A stretch of DNA of 64,000 nt from CBDFKS01 sp965248905 (GCA_965248905.1 CBDFKS010000007.1:124001-188000); one strand, 5' to 3'. Shown: positions 17,523 to 27,229, counted from the first letter of the stretch. The notes: a model not told the origin generated them from the letters alone. A program made the numbers and translations.

Positions 17523-19544
17523 TTGAGACTTCTTTTAGTGTTATGGGTGATTGCTGTTTTGGCAGTGGTGGCCTGTGCTGGGTCCGAACCGACCCAATCG
17601 CCTATGCCGACTCCTGCAGCTACGTCGATTTCAACCTTCGAAGACATGCTGAGAGTCATTCCAGACACACCTGGAACGCACGCTTCCGTGTTTGTCATCG
17701 ACTATGCTCTCATGAGAGAGCTTTTTGACATCCCGCTGCCTGGACCAGGCGCTAACGAGGAAGCAAAGGAACAGTACCGCGACGAACTACTTGCAGCTTG
17801 GATGGAGGGGTTTTCCGATTTCTCCGCACAGACTAGAACTCCCTTTCTGAGCGATGGGTATACCCCATGGGAGCCAGCCCGCCAAGACCACAAACAGTAT
17901 CTGGGCTCCGACATACGCAACGAAGACCAGACCCTCGTGGCAGGAGTTCTCCCAGAACAGATGGAAGTGCTCCGCGGCCGCTTCGATCCTACAGCTTTCG
18001 ACCGTGCCCTCAGTACCTGCTCGGGCGAGTGCACACCACCGGATACCCAAGAGGAATACAAAGGCGTTACGGTCCATAGCTGGGGTGAGGACTTCGAGTC
18101 GGACCTCACGAAAAGACTTGCGCCACCCGCGTTCGACCAGCTTGGCAGAGGCGGCCGCATAGCCGTCCAGGACAGCTACGTGTTCCGTACCGTCTGGACT
18201 GACGGCATGAAAGCGTTGATAGACGCCAGCCTGGACAAACGCCCTTCTCTGGCGGACTGGGAGGATTACCGGCTCGTGACGCAGGGGATGTCAGAGCTGG
18301 CGGCCTACGGCATGTTTTTGAGTGATCAGACCCAGGGGTTCGAACAAATGCTGGAAGCCATCGCAGAGGGCTTCAGCATGACCATGAACGACCAGGTCTG
18401 TCTGAGAGTGGGAGCGGAGGTGCAACGTCAGCCTATGCTGCGCCGCTACCAGGTGTTTGCCACGGGCGTGGGCAAGGATGAAATGGGGAACTATACGGCC
18501 CTGGTGCTGGTTCACTCCGACGAGGGGTCTGCAACCGAAAACGCGGTGCTGCTACGCAAGCGCATCGAGGAGGTAACATCAGGGGTTAGGGTAGGATCTA
18601 CCCTGAAAACTTGGGCGGAGCTCTTCGATACAAATAGAATAGAGGTAGATGTCAAAGGCCGAGTCCTTCTGGCCAAGCTCCGCCCTACTGAAAGGACACC
18701 ACCCTACTGGCTTGATTGGGTGTTACAGCAGGACCCTCTCTTGTTGCACGAGCCCGCACCCGGCTTTGTCCTCCCTACTCCTGAGGCACCGCCGCCGGCC
18801 ATACCCACAGCAACCCCGGTTCCAGCGCTACCAGCAACGCCAACGCCGGTTCGTATGGCTACCATTGGGCCGACGGTGGTTCCCATTGCTACGCCCACAC
18901 CCATGCCTACTGCCATGGCCACCGTCACCCCAACTCTGACACTCACGGCCACGCCTGTGCCGATGGTGGTTCCCATTGCCACCGCCATCCCCACGCTGAC
19001 GCCCACAACCACGCCTGTGCCCACGCCGGCTTCCAATCCAAGGACCTACGATGCACCCCCGCCGTTGACCATCGACTCTGACAAAACCTACATCGCGACC
19101 CTCGAGACGGACAAGGGAAACATGGTGATAGAGCTCTTCGCCAAGGACGCGCCAAGAACGGTCAACAACTTCGTCTTCCTAGCCCGGGAAGGCTACTACG
19201 ACGGGACGGCTTTCCACAGGGTGATTCCCGGCTTCGTGGCCCAGGGAGGCGACCCGACGGGTACTGGTGTCGGTGGCCCGGGATACACGTTCGATGACGA
19301 GATCAGCGAAAGGCGCCACGAGACCGGAACCGTGTCTATGGCTAATATCGGTCGTCCCAACACCAACGGCAGCCAGTTTTTTATTACCTATGCACCACAG
19401 CCTCATCTTGATGGTAACCATTCAGTTTTTGGGCAACTTGTAGAGGGCATGGACGTCCTGAATAGCCTCACTCCCGGCGACCCTAGTCAGAGTTCGAGCT
19501 TCATCGGGGACACACTCATCCGGGTCATAATTGAAGAGCGGTAG
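17523..19544 (+). CDS. Lipoprotein fused to cyclophilin-type peptidyl-prolyl isomerase
   Basis: The gene starts at TTG with AAAGGACGG before it, which gives a complete signal peptide and lipobox VVAC. Of 673 residues, 30-400 form an unrecognised alpha/beta domain (TPGTHASVFVIDYALMREL...). Residues 410-505 are a Thr/Pro/Ala linker (PTATPVPALPATPTP). Residues 515-673 are a complete cyclophilin with FHRVIPGFVAQGGDPTGTG, NGSQFFIT and HLDGNHSVFGQLVEGMDV. It should act as a tethered prolyl isomerase outside the membrane. A G17 tract follows the stop directly. Confidence 0.88.
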   Translation: MRLLLVLWVIAVLAVVACAGSEPTQSPMPTPAATSISTFEDMLRVIPDTPGTHASVFVIDYALMRELFDIPLPGPGANEEAKEQYRDELLAAWMEGFSDFSAQTRTPFLSDGYTPWEPARQDHKQYLGSDIRNEDQTLVAGVLPEQMEVLRGRFDPTAFDRALSTCSGECTPPDTQEEYKGVTVHSWGEDFESDLTKRLAPPAFDQLGRGGRIAVQDSYVFRTVWTDGMKALIDASLDKRPSLADWEDYRLVTQGMSELAAYGMFLSDQTQGFEQMLEAIAEGFSMTMNDQVCLRVGAEVQRQPMLRRYQVFATGVGKDEMGNYTALVLVHSDEGSATENAVLLRKRIEEVTSGVRVGSTLKTWAELFDTNRIEVDVKGRVLLAKLRPTERTPPYWLDWVLQQDPLLLHEPAPGFVLPTPEAPPPAIPTATPVPALPATPTPVRMATIGPTVVPIATPTPMPTAMATVTPTLTLTATPVPMVVPIATAIPTLTPTTTPVPTPASNPRTYDAPPPLTIDSDKTYIATLETDKGNMVIELFAKDAPRTVNNFVFLAREGYYDGTAFHRVIPGFVAQGGDPTGTGVGGPGYTFDDEISERRHETGTVSMANIGRPNTNGSQFFITYAPQPHLDGNHSVFGQLVEGMDVLNSLTPGDPSQSSSFIGDTLIRVIIEER

Positions 19545-19545
19545 C

Positions 19546-19562
19546 GGGGGGGGGGGGGGGGG
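19546..19562 (+). repeat. G17 homopolymer
   Basis: Seventeen consecutive G begin two bases after the TAG of the cyclophilin gene. Such tracts are prone to slippage and to sequencing or assembly error. Confidence 0.9.
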
Positions 19563-19693
19563 CGGCTACATCCAGGCCCTCGATAGGTGAGGCGACACGA
19601 AGTGCTGGGAGTCCGGGGGTACGACACGAGAGAACGTTGTCGTCATGACCAGCGGCGTGGCCGTTGTCTCAGCAAGCTTCCCAGCAATCAGAA

Positions 19694-19934
19694 TCTCGTT
19701 GTGCGTACTCGCTAACGCTGTTTGAAACGCCGTGCGAGTAGCCACACGCTGTGAAGTGGGGTTAATTAGTACGGAACGTATGTGAAGCGGCAGGAACAGC
19801 TTGTTTAAAGGCGCTGAAAAAAGTTCGTGGGCAATGCGTGGACAGCGACGAAGGACATTACATAACTAGGGGCCGTTTTGGCTACGGAATGGAGCCGGCG
19901 ACAGGATTCGAACCCGTGACCTGCGGTTTACAAA
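19694..19934 (+). repeat. 241-bp direct repeat ending in a tRNA-Thr half, copy A
   Basis: This is nearly identical to 50130-50371. The shared part starts TCTCGTTGTGCGTACTCGCT, includes AACAGCTTGTTTAAAGGCGC and ends in the tRNA fragment. Scattered single-base differences show the copies have diverged. Beyond the tRNA fragment the two loci have unrelated sequence. It is interpreted as an attachment region of an integrated element. Confidence 0.88.
19890..19934 (-). other. tRNA-Thr(UGU) 3' half, attachment-site core, copy A
   Basis: On the minus strand, 45 nt run from the anticodon loop (TTTGTAA, anticodon TGT) through the variable loop, a paired T-arm (ACGGG-TTCGAAT-CCTGT), the 3' acceptor strand CGCCGGC, the discriminator and CCA. 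No 5' half is present, so this is not a tRNA gene. The break at the anticodon loop is the usual crossover of tyrosine integrases. Confidence 0.88.
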
Positions 19935-19951
19935 ATTGATGTAGAGCATAA

Positions 19952-20370
19952 TCATGCGTTGTTCTGATCGGCTCCTGTTTGAGATCCATAGCTAGTTCGT
20001 AGTGATTGACCTAATTCTGTCCGTCCAGTTTTAAGGAGTTTGTGACCATCCTTCGATACCCATTCCTGAACCAGCAGGCGCACGGCTTCGGTAACAAACA
20101 GAGGATTGCCCTGGGTCTGGGCGTATACTCCCTCCACCAAGACGGGGGAGGCGCGATCCCAGACGCTATCTCAATGAATCGACGAACGTCTTCTTGTGAC
20201 AGGCCACGTAATAGCACCCGCTGGAGCAGCCGTTCACGGTTCAGCCCGCCCAAACTCTCGGCCGGGGGGATGCTGGGTTTGAGCAACTCCACCAAGCTGA
20301 GTAACCGTTCCCGCGCACCGGAGTCCAAGGGCTCCAGAAAGATGCGAGGCTCTCCGGGTTCTGCGTGCAC
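19952..20370 (-). pseudogene. AAA-ATPase fragment of a kinase/ATPase regulator
   Basis: Two overlapping frames make one remnant. One frame reads IFLEPLDSGARERLLSLVELL and GLSQEDVRRFIEIASGIAPP. After a frameshift (about 20120-20140) the other reads LVEGVYAQTQGNPLFVTEAVRLLVQEW. This is the late part of the AAA/STAND ATPase domain found behind Ser/Thr kinase domains in large bacterial regulators. It belongs with the kinase remnant at 21485-22306. Walker motifs are lost. Confidence 0.75.
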
Positions 20371-20419
20371 TGTTGTTTCCCGTCGTTAGAAGTGCCGATA
20401 CTGAAATTAGTAGTCAATT

Positions 20420-20448
20420 GGATATGGTATCCTCTGGATATGGTATCC
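20420..20448 (+). promoter_or_regulatory. Tandem palindromic boxes GGATATGGTATCC x2
   Basis: Two exact copies (20420-20432, 20436-20448), each an inverted repeat GGATA-TGG-TATCC, lie 16 bp apart and about 110 bp before the nuclease gene. They could be an operator for it. A GGTATCCTCT piece recurs right after that gene (21464-21473). Confidence 0.45.
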
Positions 20449-20560
20449 TCAATCTTACATCTGATGTCGTTGTACAGCGAAACGGCACCGTGGGATTGCC
20501 CAACTAACTGATCCCACAAGTACTAACGGGTTGCCCAGACGACCTTTCGGAGATGTGTGT

Positions 20561-21451
20561 ATGCAAATGTATCGGCATGTATCGGCAAATCAGATTATCT
20601 TAAGTGAGATGCCCTTCGAGCGGGAGCTTTCTATGGAAGCATATCTAATCGAGAATGAAAAGATACTATCCCTAGATAACGACGATTTATCACCTGTGAC
20701 GGTGCTGGATGTGGAATTACCGTTAAAGGGCCGTTCACGCGGGAGTAAAGGCGGTAGAATCGACCTCGTAGCACAGTACGGTGCATCTACATTAGGGATA
20801 ATCGAATTAAAGAAGGGTGAATTGACAGATGCCCACTTGAACCAGCTCGAAGACTATTTGGGTAATACTGAGAAAATAAAGGCGCAATTCCCCGATACCT
20901 TTGAAAATGAAGAGGTCTCATTCATGGGAGTGCTCGTGGGCAACTCGATCAACGCCGCATTGCGCAAAAAGATAGAAAGCGGACACTTATTCGATGGAAA
21001 AATTCCAATCGCGGCTCTTACGCTGCGACGATATAGAGGCCAAGACGGCAATATCTATGTGATTACGGATACCTACTTCCGTAACGCTAGCCCGACATTC
21101 GACCATACAAAATATCGATTTAACGGGGCATTACTTGGCAAAGGACGACTTGTGCTCGCGGTAATGAAGCAATACGTTGCAGATAATCCAGGAATTACGT
21201 ATTCTGGACTGGAGAAAAAGTTTTCAAAGACGCTACAAGGATCAAAAGGATGTTTCAACAAAGTCGAGGAAGCGAACGAAATTTACGAACGAACTCTTAC
21301 TCATCACAACCGACATTTCCGTGCTCCAGAGGAATTGATTGAAGTTCAAGAAGACGTGACGATAGCTGTATCCAATCAATGGGGAATAGGCAACATAGGG
21401 GCTTTCCTTGAAAATGCGTCCCAACTTGGCTTCGATATTAAACCAGGGTGA
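20561..21451 (+). CDS. PD-(D/E)XK nuclease-like protein
   Basis: The ATG at 20561 has CGGAG eight bases before it, giving 296 residues. Residues 55-90 hold the nuclease core GGRIDLVAQYGASTLGIIELKKGE: Asp in RID, then E-x-K in ELKK, with the DUF91/NucS-like spacing. The C-terminal part (PGITYSGLEKKFSKTLQGSKG) looks like a winged-helix DNA-binding unit. It should cleave or nick DNA. It sits inside the ruins of a kinase/ATPase gene and runs against it, so it arrived later. No methylase partner is seen; a defence role is possible. Confidence 0.72.
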   Translation: MQMYRHVSANQIILSEMPFERELSMEAYLIENEKILSLDNDDLSPVTVLDVELPLKGRSRGSKGGRIDLVAQYGASTLGIIELKKGELTDAHLNQLEDYLGNTEKIKAQFPDTFENEEVSFMGVLVGNSINAALRKKIESGHLFDGKIPIAALTLRRYRGQDGNIYVITDTYFRNASPTFDHTKYRFNGALLGKGRLVLAVMKQYVADNPGITYSGLEKKFSKTLQGSKGCFNKVEEANEIYERTLTHHNRHFRAPEELIEVQEDVTIAVSNQWGIGNIGAFLENASQLGFDIKPG

Positions 21452-21484
21452 GGGCGGCTGGGCGGTATCCTCTGAAGGGTAATG

Positions 21485-22306
21485 TTAAGAAAAGGTGCCC
21501 ACCATCATCCTCTCGCCGGTGATCTGAGATCGATCTAGGACCACCGCCAAGCCAAAGTCGCCTATCTTCGGTGTGCCGTCGTCGCTAAGCCAGACATTGC
21601 CCGGCTTCAGATCCCCATGGACGATGCCCAGGCTGTGGGCAAAATCTAAGCCACGGCACACCTGCTTGGCGATGTTTAACGCTTGTTCAAGCCCGATTCG
21701 ATGGTCTCCAGCTTTGTCGATGAGCCCTTCGACGGAGCCACCCACCATCAGCGGCAGCGCCTAATAAAGTTGGCCGTCATCTTCACCGACATCGTGAATC
21801 TCGAGGATGTTAGGGTGGTTCCCCAGGCGTCCCATGGCCTGGACTTCTCTGGAGATACGGGTTCTGGAAACGTCGTGGAGACCCTCTGTCTTGATAACGG
21901 CCAAGGCTACGTCCCGGTCCAAGATGCCGTCATGGGCCAGATAGAATTTCTTCTTACTGCCTTCTCTGGGGAAGCCTTCAACCTCATAACGGCCGTGGGC
22001 GAATGAAGTCGGACCTTGAGACTCAGCAGGTCTAGTCGTTGGTGAGGTTGTGGGTTGACTGATTGGCGTAGGAGTGACTTCTATGGCACGTTTCGCTGCA
22101 GTTCGATACGAAACGGCATCTTGGTTTTCCGGATCGTATGCCAGGACGGCCTTAGCCCGTTCCAGGACAGCCGGCCAGTTAAGCTGGTCAGCTTCCCCTT
22201 CAATCTCGTCCAACAGGCGATCTATGCGCCTCTGTATACGCTCACTTTCCATCCTGGCGGATATTACGTCGGATTGGCATGTTTGTCCACTGCTTAGAGA
22301 ATTCAC
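21485..22306 (-). pseudogene. Ser/Thr protein kinase, N-terminal remnant with in-frame TAG
   Basis: Reads on the minus strand: a helical N-terminal region (ERIQRRIDRLLDEIEGEADQ), a Thr/Pro linker, then a kinase N-lobe (RYEVEGFPREGSKKKFYLAHD, with VALAVIK). An in-frame TAG at 21761-21763 follows DDGQLY. The same frame then continues LALNIAKQVCRGLDFAHSLGIVHGDLKPGNVWL and KIGDFGLAV. Catalytic HGDLKPGN and DFG are present, but the gene stops at GTFS. The ATPase continuation is found only as the fragment at 19952-20370. Confidence 0.85.
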
Positions 22307-22786
22307 AACCGGGCCGAGTATAGTGGCATCTTCAATGTCTCGAGACAGGGGAGGCGCCGTGTTGGCCAGGATAGTTCGACAGTTAGCCAGACGATCACAC
22401 GGAAAAGGTCATCGTTGGCTCATTTAATCTCTCAGGCGGGACCGCGCGGCGATGCACCGTAGCGATTGTCATTTCTGCAGTGACAGTATAGGGCCGGCAC
22501 CTGAGATTGTTACTGGCTTACGGCACGGTCGTTATCCATCGTACCATCCCGTGAGATGACATTGAGGATGGGTGGTTCGCCTCAACTTCGTTCACACGAT
22601 TTCTTCCAACTGGATAGAGTAAATTGCCAGCAACGATAATAGTTCACTATCGGGCATCGATGCAGGACTAGGCAATGTCAACTGAGCTAGCTTATAATCA
22701 GTGTTAATCATGTGGTCGGAGCTGTGGTCAAGCATCTCTCTGCAACTCGGAGCAGCCTGGGCTACTTATCTATAGAGGAGAAGAAC
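22307..22786. other. 480-bp intergenic region, nothing recognised
   Basis: Upstream space between the kinase remnant and the isocitrate dehydrogenase gene. It should contain the IDH promoter. I see no gene. Confidence 0.4.
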
Positions 22787-25015
22787 ATGGCAGAAGCGTC
22801 CCCCATTATCTATACTAAAATTGATGAGGCTCCAGCCCTGGCCACGCACTCGTTGCTGCCAATTCTCCAGGCCTTCACAAAAGGTTCCGGATTTACACTG
22901 GAGACCTGGGATATCTCGTTGACTGGGCGCATTATCGCTAATTTCCCGGACAATCTGACAGATGAACAAAAAATCCCCGATTTTCTGGCCATGATTGGTG
23001 AACTGTGCTTGGACCCGTCGGCGAACATCGTCAAGCTACCCAACATCAGTGCGTCCATTCCCCAGTTGAGAGCCGCAATCAAGGAATTGCAGTACAAGGG
23101 ATATGATATTCCCGACTACCCCGATGAGCCTACAACCGACAAAGAACGCGAAGTGCATCAGCGATTCTCCAGGGTGTTGGGAAGTGCGGTCAACCCAGTT
23201 ATACGAGAAGGGAACTCCGATCGTCGGTCTTCCAACTCGGTCAAAGAGTTCGGCAAACGTAACCCCCATCAGATGATGCAGGACTGGCCAGAAGTGTCCA
23301 AGACTCGCGTTGGCCACATGACCAGTGGTGATTTTTACGGCAGTGAACAGGCCGTGACGGTCGCAGCAACTGGATCGGCTGCGATAGAGTTTGTGGGCGC
23401 CGACGGTACTGTGACCAAACTCAAAACCAATATCCCCTTGGCAGCTGATGAAATCATCGATTGTGCTGTGATGAATGTGAAGGCACTGCGCCAGTTTTAC
23501 GCTGACGAAATGGAAGAAGCCAAAAGTGATGGCGTATTGCTTTCTTTGCACCTGAAGTCGACCATGATGCGCGTGTCCGATCCAATTATTTTCGGCCATT
23601 GCGTGTCGGTTTATTACCAGGACGTGTTTAACAAACACGCGGCTGTGCTGGGTGAACTTGGGGTGAACCCTGACAATGGAGTGGCTGAACTCTACACCAG
23701 AATTCAATCTCTGCCAGAGGCCAAACGTAAGGAGATCGAAGCAGATATCCAGGCGGTTTATAGCGCCCGCCCAGAGCTGTCAATGGTAAACTCCAGCCGA
23801 GGTATCACCAACCTGCATGTGCCTAGTGATGTGATTATTGATGCCACCATGCCAGTTATTATCCGCGATGGAGGCCGCACTTGGGGCCCGGACAACGAGC
23901 TGCACGACACAATCGCGATGATCCCTGATCGCTCGTATGCCACCATATATCAGGCGGCCATTGAAGATTGCCAGAAACACGGTGCGTTTGATCCGTCTAC
24001 CATGGGCAACGTCTCCAATGTGGGGCTGATGGCACAAAGGGCCGAGGAATATGGGTCTCATGACAAAACCTTTAAAGCTCCCGGTAATGGGGCGATTCGG
24101 CTCGTGGACGAATCAGGCGCAATTCTAATGCAACAGAGCGTTGAAGAGGGCGACATCTTTCGGATGTGCCAAACTAAAGACGCTGCGATTCAGGATTGGG
24201 TCAAGCTTGGGGTCAATCGGGCTCGAGCCACCGGAATGCCTGCCATCTTTTGGTTGGACTCGAACCGTGCTCACGACGCTGAGCTGATTAAGAAGGTGGG
24301 CCAGTCTCTGCCCACGCTCGACACGGTCGGATTGGACATTCGCACCATGTCGCCTGTGGACTCCATTCGGTTCACGATGGCGCGCAGCCGAGTTGGCCAT
24401 GACACGATTTCTGTGACTGGTAACGTACTGCGTGACTATTTGACTGATCTCTTCCCGATTTTGGAACTGGGCACCAGTGCCAGGATGCTTTCTATCGTCC
24501 CCCTACTAAACGGTGGTGGACTATTTGAGACAGGCGCTGGTGGGTCGGCTCCCAAGCATGTACAACAGTTCCTTGAAGAGGGGCACTTGCGGTGGGATTC
24601 CCTAGGTGAATTCTGCGCCCTCGTTGCTTCCTTGGAGCATTTCGGAGAAGTACATAAGAATGAAAATGCGAAACTTTTGGAGGAGACCCTGGACCAAGCG
24701 GTCGGGCAGTATTTGGAAAACCGTCGGGCACCGTCGCGTCGGGTGAACGAACTGGACACCCGAGGCAGTCATTTCTACCTCGCCCTGTACTGGGCGGAAG
24801 CGCTGGCTAAGCAGACTCACGATCCAGAGCTGAAAGCTCGCTTTACCGAGGTGGCCAAACAGTTGGCCGCCAACGAAGACAAGATCATTCAGGAGCTGAA
24901 GGATGCTCAGGGACAGCCGGTAGATATTGGTGGTTATTACCATCCCGATTTTGAGCTGGCCGCCAAAGCCATGCGCCCCAGCGCCACCTTGAACGCGATC
25001 GTTGACGCGATCTAG
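22787..25015 (+). CDS. icd: NADP-dependent isocitrate dehydrogenase, monomeric type
   Basis: The ATG at 22787 has AGAGGAG before it, giving 742 residues, the normal size of the monomeric class. The start SPIIYTKIDEAPALATHSLLPILQAF is diagnostic, as are the NSDRRSSNSVKEFGKRNPHQM substrate segment (about 140), the KSTMMRVSDPIIFGHCVSVYY region (about 260) and LLNGGGLFETGAGGSAPKHVQQF (about 570). It oxidises isocitrate to 2-oxoglutarate in the TCA cycle and makes NADPH. A clear terminator follows. It looks intact although its surroundings are decayed. Confidence 0.96.
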   Translation: MAEASPIIYTKIDEAPALATHSLLPILQAFTKGSGFTLETWDISLTGRIIANFPDNLTDEQKIPDFLAMIGELCLDPSANIVKLPNISASIPQLRAAIKELQYKGYDIPDYPDEPTTDKEREVHQRFSRVLGSAVNPVIREGNSDRRSSNSVKEFGKRNPHQMMQDWPEVSKTRVGHMTSGDFYGSEQAVTVAATGSAAIEFVGADGTVTKLKTNIPLAADEIIDCAVMNVKALRQFYADEMEEAKSDGVLLSLHLKSTMMRVSDPIIFGHCVSVYYQDVFNKHAAVLGELGVNPDNGVAELYTRIQSLPEAKRKEIEADIQAVYSARPELSMVNSSRGITNLHVPSDVIIDATMPVIIRDGGRTWGPDNELHDTIAMIPDRSYATIYQAAIEDCQKHGAFDPSTMGNVSNVGLMAQRAEEYGSHDKTFKAPGNGAIRLVDESGAILMQQSVEEGDIFRMCQTKDAAIQDWVKLGVNRARATGMPAIFWLDSNRAHDAELIKKVGQSLPTLDTVGLDIRTMSPVDSIRFTMARSRVGHDTISVTGNVLRDYLTDLFPILELGTSARMLSIVPLLNGGGLFETGAGGSAPKHVQQFLEEGHLRWDSLGEFCALVASLEHFGEVHKNENAKLLEETLDQAVGQYLENRRAPSRRVNELDTRGSHFYLALYWAEALAKQTHDPELKARFTEVAKQLAANEDKIIQELKDAQGQPVDIGGYYHPDFELAAKAMRPSATLNAIVDAI

Positions 25016-25020
25016 GGCTA

Positions 25021-25061
25021 AACCGACTGGCTGAAGACCACGCCCTAGCCAGCCGGTTTTT
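25021..25061 (+). terminator. Intrinsic terminator of the IDH gene
   Basis: Stem AACCGACTGGCT (25021-25032) pairs with AGCCAGCCGGTT (25047-25058) with one mismatch. The T run that follows (five T counting the stem end) lies just after the stop codon. Confidence 0.8.
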
Positions 25062-25084
25062 GGGTATCTAAGCACTTGGGCTGA

Positions 25085-25498
25085 ATGATATTTCCCCTTA
25101 ACCTCTCTCATGAAGTGGAACGAGTTGCCTCAACCGACGTGCCCCAAAAACGTTACTCTACAGGGAGAGGCAGGACCCACATCAAACTGAACCAGGCCGA
25201 GTCGGCTAGACAGGACTTCTACCAATCCCTAAAACTCGATCCCCAGAACGCTGATGCGTACCAATTGAGAGGCACCGCTCGCCTGTCAGTGGGCCAAAAG
25301 GAAAAAAGTATCAAGGATTTGGACATTGCCATATTACGTGACCTTGCAGATTCCTACAAATATGGCGCCAGAGTCCAAGCGAACGTGCTTTTAGGACTGG
25401 ACCTGGAGGCACAACAAGACGTTGACCGAGCGGTAGAGTTGGGGTTGGACCGTGACTCTCTCCAGAAAATTATCGACGAACTAAAGGTGGAGCGCTAA
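25085..25498 (+). CDS. TPR-repeat protein, possibly truncated
   Basis: A 137-residue frame with a tetratricopeptide pattern: RTHIKLNQAESARQDFYQSLKLDPQNADAYQLRGTARLSVGQKEKSIKDLDIAILRD covers nearly two repeats. The first 30 residues do not look like a TPR protein, and no ribosome site is clear, so this may be the tail of a longer lost gene. TPRs mediate protein contacts; no partner is evident. Confidence 0.5.
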   Translation: MIFPLNLSHEVERVASTDVPQKRYSTGRGRTHIKLNQAESARQDFYQSLKLDPQNADAYQLRGTARLSVGQKEKSIKDLDIAILRDLADSYKYGARVQANVLLGLDLEAQQDVDRAVELGLDRDSLQKIIDELKVER

Positions 25499-25824
25499 CT
25501 CGTGGTCTTTGGTATTTGCCTGATATGCTCCTCGGGAAGTTCAGATGTCGTGCCTAGGTCATCCTGCTACTTTCTCCACATAGCTCCAGGCTTTTAATCT
25601 GCTTTGTCTGTATCTGACTGGGACACATCTGCTCCTTTCATGAGGTACTCTACCTTCGCCTTAGGAGCTCAGACCACTCTCAGTCTCTCGTGTTTTCGAC
25701 TCCTCCAATGCGTCCCATTTTCGCTGACCGTTTACACATCTGATCGGATCAGCCGATAGGGTGCCCTTTCAATCCTGAATCCTCCCTTCCTAAGGGGGGA
25801 CTTCTAGCCGGCCGTTACCTCGTC
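25499..25824. other. 326-bp non-coding stretch before the IS3 fragment
   Basis: No frame or RNA gene is supported. It ends at the sharp junction with the IS3 fragment. Confidence 0.4.
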
Positions 25825-26417
25825 CAGCTGGTGGGGCCCTGTGGTCTTGTGGTGGTACTCTTTGCCAGCTGCCAACTGGTATTCGATCCGTTTCACCAGA
25901 CCCTCCCGTCTCAGAATACGATAGACTGTGGAGGCGGAGACCGATAGGCCTCGGTGGTCGGTGAGCCAAGCCGCCAACTGCCGGCTTCGCCAGGTCGGCA
26001 TCTCACGGGCTGCCGCCAGCACTACTGCCTCCTCTTCTGGACCCAGGCGATTCCAGGGCCTCTCAGTTCCTTCCGTACCCTCCCAACTACCCTGCCGGTG
26101 CCTCCACCTCCACCAATAATACGTGCTCCTGGAAATGCCAAGCTCCCTGAGTCGCCTGTTCTTCCCTCTACCATGTCGCTCCACCTCAGCCACGACCTTC
26201 GATTGTTCCACTACGCTCATGCGCCGGTGCCGTTGTCGTGTAGGGGCGGCAGAGCTGTTTTTTTGAAGCGGTGCAACTCCAGGGACAACTCACCCACCAG
26301 CTGCTTCAGTTCACTGTTCTCCCGCTTGAGCTGCTCTATCTCTTGCCGGGTCGCATCACGCACACTGTCCCGAGTCAACCTCTCCTTCCCAGCTTCCATA
26401 AACCCCTTCGTCCAGGC
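25825..26417 (-). mobile_element. IS3-family fragment (593 bp, both ends missing)
   Basis: Equals 11097-11689 of the full copy in reverse orientation: the end of orfA, the A7 frameshift run and the first 130 codons of orfB. The encoded protein is identical over the shared part. Both terminal repeats are gone, with sharp joins at both sides, so it was trimmed by deletions and cannot move by itself. Confidence 0.92.
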
Positions 26418-27229
26418 AGGAACCGCAGGACCTCGGCGGTGCATCGGTCGGGGATCAGGAGCTGGATGCCCGCGGCCATGTTGGGGAAGGTGACGAGGCG
26501 AGAGTGGGGGATGGTCTCCCACACGCGGGCCTGTTCTTCGGGAGGGCAGCTCTTAGCCCTGTCACTGTACATGACCAGGGTCGGCACGTTGATTCTGGAA
26601 TGCATCTGCGAGACGTCCAGCACCTCGAGAACGTCCATCAGAGAGGCGGCGACCTCGGTAGGGGTCTTTCCATGCTCCTGGACGTGCCACTCGTCCAGCC
26701 TGGGGTCGGCAAGGGCCAGGTCCATGCGGGTCGCCCGGGTGTCGATGAGCCACTGGGGGAACCCCACCCTCCTGATCTCGTCGCACGCCCTGATGCCGGC
26801 GGCGGCGAAGTGTCCCGTTCCTATCCCCGCCGGGGTGTTGCATAAGGTGAGGCTCTTTATTCGGTCGGGGTGGTTGACGGCGTACACGATGCCCCACAGG
26901 CCGCCAGACTCGAATCCCACCCAGTGAACGCCGTCGATGCCAAGGTCGTCGATGACGTCCACCACGTCGGCGGCGATGCGATCCGCCGACCAGGGCACAC
27001 CCTCCGGCGGCACCGAGGACCCGCCGCAGCCCCGGATGTCGTAGCGCAGGACCCGGTACTTCCTGGCCAGGGCCGGCACCCATTGGGTCCACCAAACCAT
27101 GCTGCGGGCAAACCCGTGACTCATCACGATGGTTTCTCCCGTACCCTCTATCCAGGGGTCACGGAAGTCATCCACCCGGTAGTGGATCTCCACTCCGTCG
27201 CCAGTTCGCACACTGGGCATCAGTGACAC
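26375..27229 (-). pseudogene. Alpha/beta hydrolase, 3' end replaced by IS3 sequence
   Basis: About 270 native residues: MSLMPSVRTGDGVEIHYRV, oxyanion-type MSHGFARSMVWW, DIRGCGGSS, and the nucleophile elbow VGFESGGLWG (Ser about 114). At VLRFLP the frame crosses into the IS3 fragment and ends with a short foreign tail (GRRGLWKLGRRG). The expected His near the end is not obvious: the usual G-H-x2-P motif reads NMAAGIQ, so it may be catalytically altered. The gene is visibly richer in GC at third positions than its neighbours, a sign of separate origin. A GGAGGT ribosome site precedes the ATG. Confidence 0.8.

Noticed and set aside
18704..19036. Minus-strand Val/Gly-rich frame (GVGVAMGTTVG...)
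   Set aside because: It is the reverse reading of the Thr/Pro linker of the cyclophilin lipoprotein.
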